From: CAWFKS01 sp963816435
GTDB lineage: Bacteria > Pseudomonadota > Alphaproteobacteria > Rhizobiales > Rhizobiaceae
NCBI GenBank assembly: GCA_963816435.1
Contig: CAWFKS010000005.1
Coordinates: 1 to 64,000 of the forward strand
Length of the DNA stretch: 64,000 nt
Reading direction: 5' to 3'
The notes beneath the pieces were generated by a model. That model saw nothing but the letters and a program-made list of their open reading frames with translations, was not told where the DNA came from and did no database searches. The position numbers were made by a program, and so were the translations under genes. How positions within the stretch are numbered: the stretch's first letter is position 1; each line of letters begins with the position of its first letter. Positions 38,271-47,861 of the stretch are shown here, piece by piece.

Positions 38271-39437
38271 TCAATGCCACGTGACCGGCAGGTTGAGGAT
38301 GCCGCGAAAAGCCCAGCCGCCGATCCTGACGGGCTCGTCCTCGACGAGCCGCATTTCCGGCATCCGCTCGAAGATCGCCGGCAGCGCGACCTCGGCGATC
38401 AGCGTGCGCGAGGCGGCCGCGCCTGCGCAGAAATGCGGACCGGCGCCAAAGGCGATCGATTTCGAGCAATCCCGGCCGACGTCGAACTTTTCGGGTTCCG
38501 CGAACACCGCTTCGTCGCGATTGGCCGAGCCGAACATGAAGAAGACGCGCTCGTCGGTCTCGAATTCGACGCCGCCATACGAACACGGCTTCGCTATGCG
38601 GCGCGGCGACATGCCGATGGGCGAAATCCAGCGGGCGTATTCCTCGAAGGCCTGCAGCCAGGTGGCCTGGCCGGCCTTGATCTTCGCCAGTTCGTCCGGA
38701 TGCGTCAGCAGCGCCCAGATCAGGCCGGCGATGGCGTCGCGCGGCTCGTTCTGGCCGCCGGAGATCGCCAGCTTGATGTTCGCCCGCACGCTTTCCATCG
38801 GCATGCCGGCCTCCAGGCAGACGCTGAGCAGGCCGGGGTTCGGATGTTTTTTCGCCACCGGCAGCATGTCGTCGATCGCTGCGTCTATGCCGGCCGTCGC
38901 CTCGTGGCAGCGCGCCTCGATCGCCGGGTCGCCGGCATAGTTGGCGATGCCGTCGATCATGCCTTGCGACCACGCGTTCATGTCCTGGAACCGCATGTTC
39001 GTGAGGCCGGTGATTTCCTTCAGCGCCTCGGCCGAGGCCGGTAGCGCGAAATCGATGAACAGGTCGGCCTGACCGCGTGGCGCAAGCTCGTCGAGGATGC
39101 GGCTCACATGGGCGGCGAAGCGCTCGCGCCAGTGGTCGCGCACGGTGCGCGGAGAGATCGTGGGGAAGATGGCGCGGCGCTCGGCCATGTGGTCCTCGCC
39201 GTCCTTGCGCATCATGTTGTGGCCCATCAGCACGTTCATCAGCCCGGCCGGCTGGTGCGAGGAAAAGACGGCGACGTTCTTCTCGCAGACATAGATGTCG
39301 TCGCGGCGGGTGAGCAGCGTCGAGCCGAGCTGCGGCACGTAGGCGATCGGTGCTTCGGCGCGCATGGAAGCCAGCGCCGGATAGGGATCGGCCCAGAACT
39401 GCTGCGGATCGATGTCGAAATGCGGCGCCGTGCTCAT
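38271..39437 (-). CDS. Cytochrome P450 within the sarcosine oxidase operon
   Basis: A soluble bacterial P450 of 388 residues. The heme-thiolate motif is FGAGPHFCAGAAASR with Cys near residue 337; the K-helix ExxR reads EYAR. The I-helix segment is ISGGQNEPRDAIAG, which lacks the usual acidic-threonine pair (A-G-x-D/E-T) for oxygen activation and has Asn-Glu-Pro instead. The start at 39437 has GGGAGGAGCT before it. It follows soxG on the same strand with a 48-base gap. An N-demethylation or other step on a methylated amine is a reasonable guess from context only. Confidence 0.85.
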   Translation of the reverse strand: MSTAPHFDIDPQQFWADPYPALASMRAEAPIAYVPQLGSTLLTRRDDIYVCEKNVAVFSSHQPAGLMNVLMGHNMMRKDGEDHMAERRAIFPTISPRTVRDHWRERFAAHVSRILDELAPRGQADLFIDFALPASAEALKEITGLTNMRFQDMNAWSQGMIDGIANYAGDPAIEARCHEATAGIDAAIDDMLPVAKKHPNPGLLSVCLEAGMPMESVRANIKLAISGGQNEPRDAIAGLIWALLTHPDELAKIKAGQATWLQAFEEYARWISPIGMSPRRIAKPCSYGGVEFETDERVFFMFGSANRDEAVFAEPEKFDVGRDCSKSIAFGAGPHFCAGAAASRTLIAEVALPAIFERMPEMRLVEDEPVRIGGWAFRGILNLPVTWH

Positions 39438-39485
39438 AGCTCCTCCCAAAGCCGTGACGGCGGGAGAATTCCACGAAAGCGCGGG

Positions 39486-40073
39486 CTACGCCACCTCGTA
39501 GCCGGTTTCCGCCGCGGCATGGCACAATGTCACCCAGAAGGACCGGGCGAAGGAGCGGAAGACGTAGAGGTCGAAGCGCTCCGGCCCGGACCGCTGGATC
39601 AGCGCCGAAATGTCGTGATGGACGGTGGCGCGGCCGGCGCCCAGCGGAAACGCGGTGAGCGAGAAGTCGATGGCGAAGAGCTTCGCCAGCACCCATTCGG
39701 CCTTCTCGCCGGCGACGCGGATGGCGGTGCGGCCGTGCGAGAGGTCGGTGACCGTGCCGGTCTCGATCTTGATCGCGCCCGAGAGCCGGTCCGCCAGGCC
39801 TTCGGCGAGATCGACCAGCAGGAACTTGCCGGGGCCGATCCCGAAGGCTGCCTTGTTGTCGCCAACGATGCCGCCGCCCGCGCCGTCGGGAAGCGCCAGA
39901 CCCGTGGCCTTGCGTAAGGCCTCGATCAGCGCCTTTTCGGCGCCGGGCCAGGCAGCGACCTGGACGATCGACCCCGGCCGGGTTTCGGTCAGCGTCACGC
40001 CGATGCCTTCTGCGGTATTGCCGTGCTTGCCGGGCCGATGGACAGGCAGGAGAGGCGAGTCGCGCTCAACCAT
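39486..40073 (-). CDS. soxG: Sarcosine oxidase gamma subunit
   Basis: The small gamma subunit (195 residues) of heterotetrameric sarcosine oxidase. It has the GcvT-like folate-binding-derived fold: GKFLLVDLAEGLADRL, VTDLSHGRTAIRVAG, LAKLFAIDFSLTAFPLGA and the C-terminal YVFRSFARSFWVTLCHAA. It overlaps the end of soxA by eight bases, so translation is coupled. Operon order B-D-A-G is the standard one. Confidence 0.88.
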   Translation of the reverse strand: MVERDSPLLPVHRPGKHGNTAEGIGVTLTETRPGSIVQVAAWPGAEKALIEALRKATGLALPDGAGGGIVGDNKAAFGIGPGKFLLVDLAEGLADRLSGAIKIETGTVTDLSHGRTAIRVAGEKAEWVLAKLFAIDFSLTAFPLGAGRATVHHDISALIQRSGPERFDLYVFRSFARSFWVTLCHAAAETGYEVA

Positions 40074-43059
40074 GCATGCGGCTCCCTTCCGGATCGACGA
40101 AATGGTGGCTGACGATCTCGACCGCCCCGAACCGCCCGCGCAGCGGGTCGGAAAGGCGGGCGCGGCTGCCGATGCGTCTCACGCCATCCTCCACCAGCGC
40201 CAGGCCGATATATTTGTGCAGTTCGGGCGAATAGCAGTAGGCCGTGACATGGCCGATGCTGGCGCCGAGCCCGTCGTCGTTGCCCGCCTCCACGATGTGG
40301 GCGCCGCCGCCGAGCGGCCGGTTGTCGACCGACACGATGCCGACCAGCGACAGCCGATCGGGCGCGGTGAGCCCGTCGCGATCCATCATCGCCGAGCCGA
40401 CGAACGGCTTCTTCTTCGACAACAGCCAGTCGAGATGCAGGTCGTGCGCGGTGGTGCGCCCGTCGATCTCGGTGCCGGTCACGTGGCCCTTCTCGATGCG
40501 CAGCGTGCCCGAGCGCCTCCAGCCCGTAGGGAACGATGCCGAACGGCTTGCCGGCTTCCAGCAGAGCCTCCCAGACATGGGTGCCGTGGCCGGCGCCGCA
40601 ATAGACCTCGTAGGCCCGTTCGCCGGAAAAGGAGAGGCGGCAGATCATCACCGGCGCGCCGTCGATCTCGCCGCGCACGATCCCCATGAAAGGCAGCGTC
40701 TCGTTGTCGACCGCCGTGCCGGTCGACGCAGGCGGCGAGCACGTCGCGCGACTTCGGACCGGCGACGGCCGCGCCCGCCCACTGGTCGGTGACGGAGGTG
40801 AGATGGACCTTCAGGTCCGGCCACACCACGTCGAGGAAATACTCCAGGTGCTGCATGACCGGCCCGGCATTGGCCGTGGTGGTCGTCATCAGGAATTCGG
40901 TCTCGCCGAGCCTCCAGGTCGTGCCGTCGTCGAAGGCCAGCCCGTCCTCGCGCAGCATCAGCCCGTAGCGCGCCTTGCCGACCTTCAGGGTCGAAAACAT
41001 GTTGGTGTAGACGCGGTCGAGGAACTCCGCGGCGTCGGGGCCCTGCACGGCGATCTTGCCCAGCGTGGAGACGTCGACGATGCCGACGCCGGCGCGCACC
41101 GCGGCTGCCTCGCGCACATAGGCCTGCTCGACCGTCTCGCCATGGCCGCCGTAGATCTGCGGCCGGAACCACAGGCCGGCCTGCTGCATGCGCGCGCCAT
41201 GCTCGACATGCCAGTCGTGCATCGGCGTCAGCCGCTCGGGCCGCAGCTCGTCCTTTCGCTCGGCCGCCAGCGACGCCAGCGACACCGGAGAATAGGGCGG
41301 GCGGAAGCGCGTCGTGCCGACCTCCGGGATCGTCAGGCCGCGCTCGGCGGCCATGATCGCCAGCCCCGGCAGGTTCGACGTCTTGCCCTGGTCGGTCGCC
41401 ATGCCGAGCGTGGTGTAGCGCTTCAGGTGCTCGACCGAGACGAAGCCCTCGCGGTGCGCCAGCCGCACGTCGTCGGCGGTGACGTCGTGCTGGAAATCGA
41501 CGAAGGCCTTGCCGGGGGCGCGGATTTCCAGCACCGGCGCGGGGTGCGGATCGAGGGCGGGCGCCACGACGGCCGCGAAGCCGCGCCTTGGCGACACGAC
41601 CGCCTGACGCGGCGCGGCCGGCCTGCTGCCCCTGTTCCAGCGCCTCGGCCGTGGTGGCGGCGCCGTTGAAGGCACCCGCACCGGTCCACGCCTGCGTCGG
41701 CTCCGGCGGCAGGAAGGCCTGCTTCTCCTCGTCCCAGACGGGCGCACGGCCGGCCTGGCTCGCCAGATGGATCAGCGGCGACCAGCCGCCCGAAACTGCG
41801 AGGCAATCGGCTGCTGCCTGGCGCGGGCGGCCGGACAGTTCGCCGGTCGCAAGGTCGTAGGGCTGCATGAAGATGCCGGCGAGGCCGTTGAAGCCCTGCG
41901 TGCCGACGACGGCGTGGCCGAGCAGCAATTCGCCACCGGCTTCGCCGGCCAGCGACCGCGCGGCATCCGAGATCGTCGGTCGCACGTCGACGATCGCGGC
42001 GACGCGCGCGCCGCCGCGCTTAAGTGCGGCGGCGGCGCGATAGGCGCTGTCGTTGTTGGTGAAGATCGCTACCTTCTGGCCGGGCAGGACGCCGAACTCG
42101 GCGACGTACCGCTCGGCGGCAGAGGCCAGCATGACGCCCGGGCGGTCGTTGCCGGGAAACACGATGCCGCGTTCCAGCGCACCGGTGGCGAGCACGACCT
42201 TGCCGGCGCGGATCGTCCAGTGGCGATGACGCGGTTCGCCAGGGTCGGCGCGCCTGAAATCCGATACGCGCTCGATCGCGGCGAGCGTGTTGTCGTCGTA
42301 GTAGCCCCACACCGTGGTGCGCGGCAGGAAGCGCACGTTGCCCGTCGCCGTCAGTTCCGCGATCTCGGCCGCCGCCCATTCGTCGGCCGGCCTGTCGCCG
42401 ATCGTCTCGCCCGACCAGTTTGCCGAACCACCGGCGACCGGCTCCTGCTCGGCCAGGATGACGCGCGCCCCGGCCGATGCCGCAGCCTTCGCCGCCGCCA
42501 GGCCCGCGGGGCCGCTGCCGACCACCAGCACGTCGCAGTACGCATTCATGCGGCCGTAGGGCGCGGGGTCCGGAGCATCTCCGGCGCGGCCCAGGCCGGC
42601 GGCTCGGCGAATGAAGTGCTCGCAGAACATCCAGAACCGCGTGCCCTTCAGCGGCCCGAAGGCCGGGCCCATGAAGGTCTTGTAGTAGAAGCCGGCGGCG
42701 AGCAGCTTGCCGCCAAACCGGTTCACCTGGTTGAAATCCCAGGCGAGCGTTGGGAAGCGGTTCTGGCTTTCCGCGACCAGGCCGTCGTGGATCTCGACAC
42801 GCGTCGCCGGAATGTTGGGTTCGCGCACCTTGCCCGAAAGCACGGTGACCAGCGCGTTCGGCTCGTCGACCCCGGCCGACATGACGCCGCGCGGCCGGTG
42901 ATACTTGAACGACCGGCCGAACAGCCGCACGCCGTTGGCGAGCAGCGCCGAGGCGAGCGTGTCGCCGGGATGGCCGGCATAGGCCTTGCCGTCGAAGGTG
43001 AAGCGAATGGTGCGATCGCGGTCGATGCGGCCGCCCTCGCGAACGCGGCGCGGGCTCAT
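40066..43059 (-). CDS. soxA: Sarcosine oxidase alpha subunit (three frameshifts)
   Basis: The large subunit of heterotetrameric sarcosine oxidase, which oxidises sarcosine to glycine and passes the methyl group to tetrahydrofolate. The N-terminal part has DGKAYAGHPGDTLASALLAN and GRSFKYHRPRGV. The dinucleotide-binding domain starts VLVVGSGPAGLAAAKAAA near residue 170, and the C-terminal third is a GcvT-like folate domain. Extra bases near 41607, 40721 and 40506 break the frame. Removing them restores RAAQAVVSPRRGFAAVV, CVDGTAVDNETLPFMG and EALGTLRIEKGHV, giving about 996 residues. The stop codon region overlaps soxG. Confidence 0.9.
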
Positions 43060-43358
43060 GATGCAGGCCCCTCGGTGCGCCGGCGCGGTGGCGTGGCGGG
43101 AGAGGCGTCGCGCGCCATCTGGACCTGCTCGATCGCATGCGTGACGGTGTCGCGGATCACGACGAGGTGCGAGCGGCAGCCGCCCGAATGCTGCCAGTAT
43201 TCACGATGCGCGCCGGCAGGATTCGGCCGCAGGTAGACATAGTCGTTCCACGCTTGCCGGTCGGTCGAAGCCGGATCGGGCCGCGTGCGGGTGGCGTCGC
43301 CCTGGTAGGTGAACTCCAGGATGTCGCGCGGTCCGCAGTAGGGACAGGTGATCAGCAT
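43056..43358 (-). CDS. soxD: Sarcosine oxidase delta subunit
   Basis: The smallest subunit (100 residues) of sarcosine oxidase. It opens MLITCPYCGPRDILEFTYQG, the zinc-binding Cys-x2-Cys pair, followed by WNDYVYLRPNPAGAHREYW and the second ligand group in HSGGCRSH. It overlaps soxA by four bases and starts five bases after the soxB stop. Length and motifs match the family. Confidence 0.92.
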   Translation of the reverse strand: MLITCPYCGPRDILEFTYQGDATRTRPDPASTDRQAWNDYVYLRPNPAGAHREYWQHSGGCRSHLVVIRDTVTHAIEQVQMARDASPATPPRRRTEGPAS

Positions 43359-43363
43359 CTTGG

Positions 43364-44623
43364 CTAGTGCAGCCGGGGCGTGGCGCCCTGGCCCTTCTCG
43401 TCGATGAGGATGCCGCGCTGGAAGCGGTCGAGCGTGAACGGCGCGTTGATCGGGTGCGGCTCGTCGCGCGCGATGGTCCAGGCGAAGCACCAGCCCGAGC
43501 CCGGCGTCGCCTTGAAGCCGCCGTAGCACCAGCCGGCGTTGAGATACATGCCGGGCAGGGGACCGGTGGTGATGATCGGCGAGCCGTCCATCGACATGTC
43601 CATGATGCCGCCCCATGAGCGCAGCAACCTGAGGCGCGCGAAGCCGGGAAACAGCGCCACCATCTCGCTCATCACGTCCTCGACCACCGGCAGGTTGCCG
43701 CGCTGGGCATAGGAATTGTAGCCGTCGATATTGCCGCCGAAGACCAGGCTGCCCTTGTCGGACTGCGAGACGTAGAGATGGCCGGCGCCGAAGGTGACGA
43801 CCGTGTTCACGGCGGGCTTCAGCGATTCCGACACGAAGGCCTGCAGCACGTGGCTTTCGATCGGCATCTGGTCGATGCCGGCGAGCTTCATCACGCGGCC
43901 GGTGTTGCCGGCGACCGCCACGGCCACCTTGCGGGCGCGGATCTCGCCGCGGCTCGTCGTCACGCCGACGACGCGCTCGCCCTCCCGCAGGAAGCCGGTC
44001 ACCTCGCAGTTCTCGATGATGTCGACGCCGCGCCGGTCGGCGCCGCGCGCGTAACCCCAGGCCACGGCATCATGACGGGCCGTGCCGCCGCGCGGCTGGT
44101 CGAGCCCGCCGACGATCGGGAACCTCGCGGAGCCGGAAAGGTCGATGCCCGGCACGCGCTTTCCGATCTCGGCCGGCGTCAGCCACTCGGCGTCGATGCC
44201 GGCATGCCGCATCGCGTTGCCGCGGCGGATCATGTCGTCGGCCTGGCCGGGCGTGTGGGCGAGATTGATGACGCCGCGCTGCGAGAACATGACGTTGTAG
44301 TTGAGCTCGTGCGACAGCTCTTCCCACAGCTTCAGCGAATGCTCGTAGAAGCGCATGTTGGCCGGCAGCAGGTAGTTGGAGCGCACGATGGTGGTGTTGC
44401 GGCCGACATTGCCGCCGCCGAGCCAGCCCTTCTCCAGCACCGCCACGTTGGTGATGCCGTGCTCCTTGGCCAGATAAAAGGCGGTCGCAAGTCCGTGGCC
44501 GCCACCGCCGACGATGATGACGTCGTAGGCCGGCTTCGGGTCCGGCTTGCGCCAGGCGGGCTTCCAGTCGCGGTTGCCGGAGGCGGCGTTCTTCAGCAGC
44601 GTCAGAAACGAATATTCCGCCAT
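43364..44623 (-). CDS. soxB: Sarcosine oxidase beta subunit
   Basis: The FAD-containing catalytic subunit (419 residues) of heterotetrameric sarcosine oxidase. The nucleotide-binding motif is YDVIIVGGGGHGLATAFYLA near residue 33, followed by VLEKGWLGGGNVGRNTT. The C-terminal MDMSMDGSPIITTG and GWCYGGFKATPGSGW are also characteristic. It is the first gene of the soxBDAG operon and divergent from the MscS-type channel gene. No frameshift is present. The start at 44623 (MAEYSFL) fits known SoxB proteins. Confidence 0.93.
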   Translation of the reverse strand: MAEYSFLTLLKNAASGNRDWKPAWRKPDPKPAYDVIIVGGGGHGLATAFYLAKEHGITNVAVLEKGWLGGGNVGRNTTIVRSNYLLPANMRFYEHSLKLWEELSHELNYNVMFSQRGVINLAHTPGQADDMIRRGNAMRHAGIDAEWLTPAEIGKRVPGIDLSGSARFPIVGGLDQPRGGTARHDAVAWGYARGADRRGVDIIENCEVTGFLREGERVVGVTTSRGEIRARKVAVAVAGNTGRVMKLAGIDQMPIESHVLQAFVSESLKPAVNTVVTFGAGHLYVSQSDKGSLVFGGNIDGYNSYAQRGNLPVVEDVMSEMVALFPGFARLRLLRSWGGIMDMSMDGSPIITTGPLPGMYLNAGWCYGGFKATPGSGWCFAWTIARDEPHPINAPFTLDRFQRGILIDEKGQGATPRLH

Positions 44624-44788
44624 TCCCCGTCGCTTTCCGCCGGCGATGAACCCGTGGCACCGGTATAGAGCATGCCGTTCCGCAATGGCAATCGGCGGCG
44701 GCCGCAGCCAAGCCCATGCGGGTTGCGGCCAAGCGGCCGGCACCCTATCAATTGCCGGCAGGAAATTCCGGCAGAGCGACGGTTGGCA

Positions 44789-47278
44789 ATGGCGTTTGTG
44801 AAAGTCGCGAGATTGCTCGCCGGTCTGCTGTTGATCGTCTCGATGCTCGGCGCCAGCGCGGGTTACGCGCAGGCGCCGACCGGCTCCGAAATCCTTTCCC
44901 AGGAAAAACCGGTCATCGAGGAACTGTCGCGCCAGGTCGACGCCCTCGCCGCGCGGCTGGACGAGGCGAGTGACAGCGACGCCAAGCTCGTCGACCTGCG
45001 CCTGGAACTCGAGCAGATCGTCCCGAAGCTGCTGGAAGCCGGTGTCACCTTCCGGCCCCGGCTCCAGAACATCAACGCCCGCCTCGAACAGATCGGACCG
45101 CCGCCGGCGGAAGGCGAGCCTCCCGAGCCGCAGGCCCTGACCGAGGAGCGCCAGGCGCTGCAGAAGGAAAAGGCCGAGATCAACACGGTTCTGGGCCTGG
45201 CCGAGGAAACCTCGCTGAAGGCGAACCGGCTGATCGACCAGATCGGGCAGCTGCGGCGTGACCTGTTCACGCGCACCCTGTCGAAGCGCTACGATGTCCG
45301 TTCAGCTCTTGACGCTCAGGCGCTGGTCGATTTCCGCAGCGAGGTCGCCGACCTCTACGGACGCGTTTCGTCATGGCTGAAGTTCGTCATGCGCTTCGAG
45401 CTCCGCGCGATGGTGCTGGCGACCTTCTTCGCGCTGCTTGCCGCCGCGGCGCTGCGGCTTGGCGGCCAGCGCGTTTTCGGAAGGCTGATCTTCGCCGACG
45501 CGCTGGTCGAGGACCCGTCCTACATCAGCAGACTGTCGGTGGCGTTCTGGTCTACGCTTCTTCCGTCCGCCGCCCTGGCCGTTTTCCTGAGCGCCACCTA
45601 TTTCCTCTACAGCTACTACGGCGTGCTGAGGCCAGACATCGCTGCCATTGCAGTGACGTTGTTCAGCGTCATCGCCATCGTCTTCCTGGTCTTCCGTCTG
45701 TCCCGCGCGGCATTCTCGCCGCTGCCGAACTGGCGGCTGGTGCCGGTGACCGACAGGGGCGCAAGGACGCTGTTCTGGCTGACCTTCATGATGGCGGTGT
45801 TTACCGGTGCCGACCACGTCCTCAACCGGGTCAGCATCGTGCTCGGCTCGCCACTGTCGCTGACCATCGCCAAGAACCTGATCGCCACCGTGCTCGTCGG
45901 TGTGCTGGTGATCGCCGTGGGCCTGGCGCGGCCGCTGGCCGACAGCGAAGGCAGGCCGCGCGCCTGGCCCGTGCTGATCCGCTGGGGCGTGACGATCCTC
46001 GGAATGTTCACCGTGGCCGCCGCGCTGTTCGGCTTCATCGGTCTGGCACGCTTCATCTCGCAGCAGATCGTGTTCACCGGCGCGACGCTGGCGACGATGT
46101 ATATCGGCTACCTGTCGGCGCGCGAACTCTCCGACCTCGGCGCGTTCCGCGGCACGGTGCTGGGCAGCGGGATCAGCAAGTGGCTCGGCGTCGACGAGAA
46201 GATGGCCGACCAGATCGGGCTGGCGATCAGCATCCTGGTCAACCTCCTCGTGCTGCTGGTAGGCGTGCCGATCATCCTGCTGCAGTGGGGCTTTCAGTGG
46301 GGTGACATCACCGCCTGGAGTTATTCCGTCGCCAGTGAGATCAGGATCGGCTCCGTCAGCTTCTCGCTGATCGGCATACTCACCGGCATCCTGGTGTTCA
46401 TGATCGGCTACGTGCTGACACGCTGGTTCCAGAGCTGGCTCGACGGCTCGGTGATGACGCGCGGCCGCGTCGACACGGGCGTGCGCAATTCGATCCGCAC
46501 CGGCGTCGGCTACGCCGGCATAGCGATCGCCGCACTGGTCGGCATCTCCGCCGCCGGCATCGACCTTTCCAGCCTGGCGCTGGTGGCCGGCGCCCTGTCG
46601 CTCGGCATCGGCTTCGGCCTGCAGAACATCGTCTCGAACTTCGTTTCGGGCCTGATCCTGCTGGTCGAGCGGCCGTTCAAGGCCGGCGACTGGATCGTGG
46701 CCGGCAGCACCACCGGCACGGTGAAGAAGATCAGCGTGCGGGCCACCGAGATCGAGACCTTCCAGCGCCAGACGGTGATCCTGCCGAACTCGGAGCTGAT
46801 CAACTCCGCCGTCGGCAACTGGACCCACCGCAACAAGCTCGGCCGCGTCGAGATCAAGATCGGCGTCGCCTACGGCTCCGACGTCAAGAAGGTGCATCGG
46901 CTGCTGTCGGAGATCGCCTCCAACCACCCGATGGTGCTGAAGAACCCGGCGCCCTTCGTGCTGTTCGCCGAGTTCGGGGCCTCCTCGCTCGACTTCGAGA
47001 TCAGGGTGTTCCTCAGCGACATTCTCGACATGCTGACGGTGCAGAACGACATCCGCTTCGCCATCGTCGAGACCTTCAAGCGCGAGGGCATCGAGATCCC
47101 GTTCCCGCAGCGCGACCTGCACATACGCAGCGGCCTGGAAGACATCGCCTCGAGGGCGCCGCGCGTCATCGAAGAGGAGCCGGTCGAAGCGGAGGAGGCG
47201 GGCGAAGTCGAGACGCCGGCGACCGGCCGGGGCCGGCGCGGCCGCCGCCGCAGGCCCGATCCGGACGCGCCGGCGTAG
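44789..47278 (+). CDS. Large mechanosensitive channel (MscS family with DUF3772 region)
   Basis: An 829-residue inner-membrane channel. A signal peptide (about residues 1-27) leads into a periplasmic coiled-coil region (DUF3772-like, SRQVDALAARLDEAS, EERQALQKEKAEI), then roughly ten membrane helices. The MscS core near residues 590-760 includes GALSLGIGFGLQNIVSNFVS, the pore-lining Gly/Ala helix, and the beta domain with VERPFKAGDWIV and ATEIETFQRQTVILPNSELI. The C terminus is acidic then arginine-rich. It would release solutes upon hypo-osmotic shock. It is divergent from soxB; the shared osmolyte theme (glycine betaine derivatives) is suggestive. Confidence 0.9.
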   Translation: MAFVKVARLLAGLLLIVSMLGASAGYAQAPTGSEILSQEKPVIEELSRQVDALAARLDEASDSDAKLVDLRLELEQIVPKLLEAGVTFRPRLQNINARLEQIGPPPAEGEPPEPQALTEERQALQKEKAEINTVLGLAEETSLKANRLIDQIGQLRRDLFTRTLSKRYDVRSALDAQALVDFRSEVADLYGRVSSWLKFVMRFELRAMVLATFFALLAAAALRLGGQRVFGRLIFADALVEDPSYISRLSVAFWSTLLPSAALAVFLSATYFLYSYYGVLRPDIAAIAVTLFSVIAIVFLVFRLSRAAFSPLPNWRLVPVTDRGARTLFWLTFMMAVFTGADHVLNRVSIVLGSPLSLTIAKNLIATVLVGVLVIAVGLARPLADSEGRPRAWPVLIRWGVTILGMFTVAAALFGFIGLARFISQQIVFTGATLATMYIGYLSARELSDLGAFRGTVLGSGISKWLGVDEKMADQIGLAISILVNLLVLLVGVPIILLQWGFQWGDITAWSYSVASEIRIGSVSFSLIGILTGILVFMIGYVLTRWFQSWLDGSVMTRGRVDTGVRNSIRTGVGYAGIAIAALVGISAAGIDLSSLALVAGALSLGIGFGLQNIVSNFVSGLILLVERPFKAGDWIVAGSTTGTVKKISVRATEIETFQRQTVILPNSELINSAVGNWTHRNKLGRVEIKIGVAYGSDVKKVHRLLSEIASNHPMVLKNPAPFVLFAEFGASSLDFEIRVFLSDILDMLTVQNDIRFAIVETFKREGIEIPFPQRDLHIRSGLEDIASRAPRVIEEEPVEAEEAGEVETPATGRGRRGRRRRPDPDAPA

Positions 47279-47403
47279 GCGCAACCTTCCCCAGCAGAAC
47301 TCGTTCGGTTGCCGCCGCAGCCCCCGGCGGTGTAGGATCGGCTACTTTCGGGGCGGTTCGTCCGCCCACGCAATCAGAGGCGGTGGCAACACCGGGATCG
47401 AAG

Positions 47404-47667
47404 ATGAACAGGCTGGGCTTGACCATCTGCACGCTGCTGGCGGCAACCGGGTCGGCGTTCGCCGCGAGCGCCGTCAACATGGACACCGAACCGCAGACGC
47501 TGGTCGTCACCGAAGGCGCGACCCAGTCGCAGCTCGTCATCGCGGCAGGCGAATCCGTGCAGTTCTGTCCCTCGGGCTGCTTCGTCACTATGCCGAACGG
47601 AGACCGCGAGGCGCTGACCGGCTCGGAGGCGATCGAGATTTCCGGTGGCAGGGCGCATTTCAAGTAG
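47404..47667 (+). CDS. Small secreted hypothetical protein
   Basis: An 87-residue protein with a signal peptide (MNRLGLTICTLLAATGSAFA) and a mature part of about 67 residues. The mature region has the pair VQFCPSGCFVTMPNGD, with two cysteines four residues apart. I do not recognise a family. The ATG at 47404 was chosen because the signal peptide starts there. Confidence 0.65.
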   Translation: MNRLGLTICTLLAATGSAFAASAVNMDTEPQTLVVTEGATQSQLVIAAGESVQFCPSGCFVTMPNGDREALTGSEAIEISGGRAHFK

Positions 47668-47861
47668 GTCGCAGCCGCTGCCGGCGGAACGCCTGGCGAT
47701 TTTCGACCGACCGGCCAACGGCAGGGCGTGGATCGCGCTGCCCCGCATCTCCTGACTGCCCGCGAGTCGCGCCACTGTTTGGCGATGTCGCAAACAGGCT
47801 GCAAACGCCGCGAGACGCCGCCCTATAGTCCGCCCGCAATACGCTGTCGGAGTCGCGGGCA

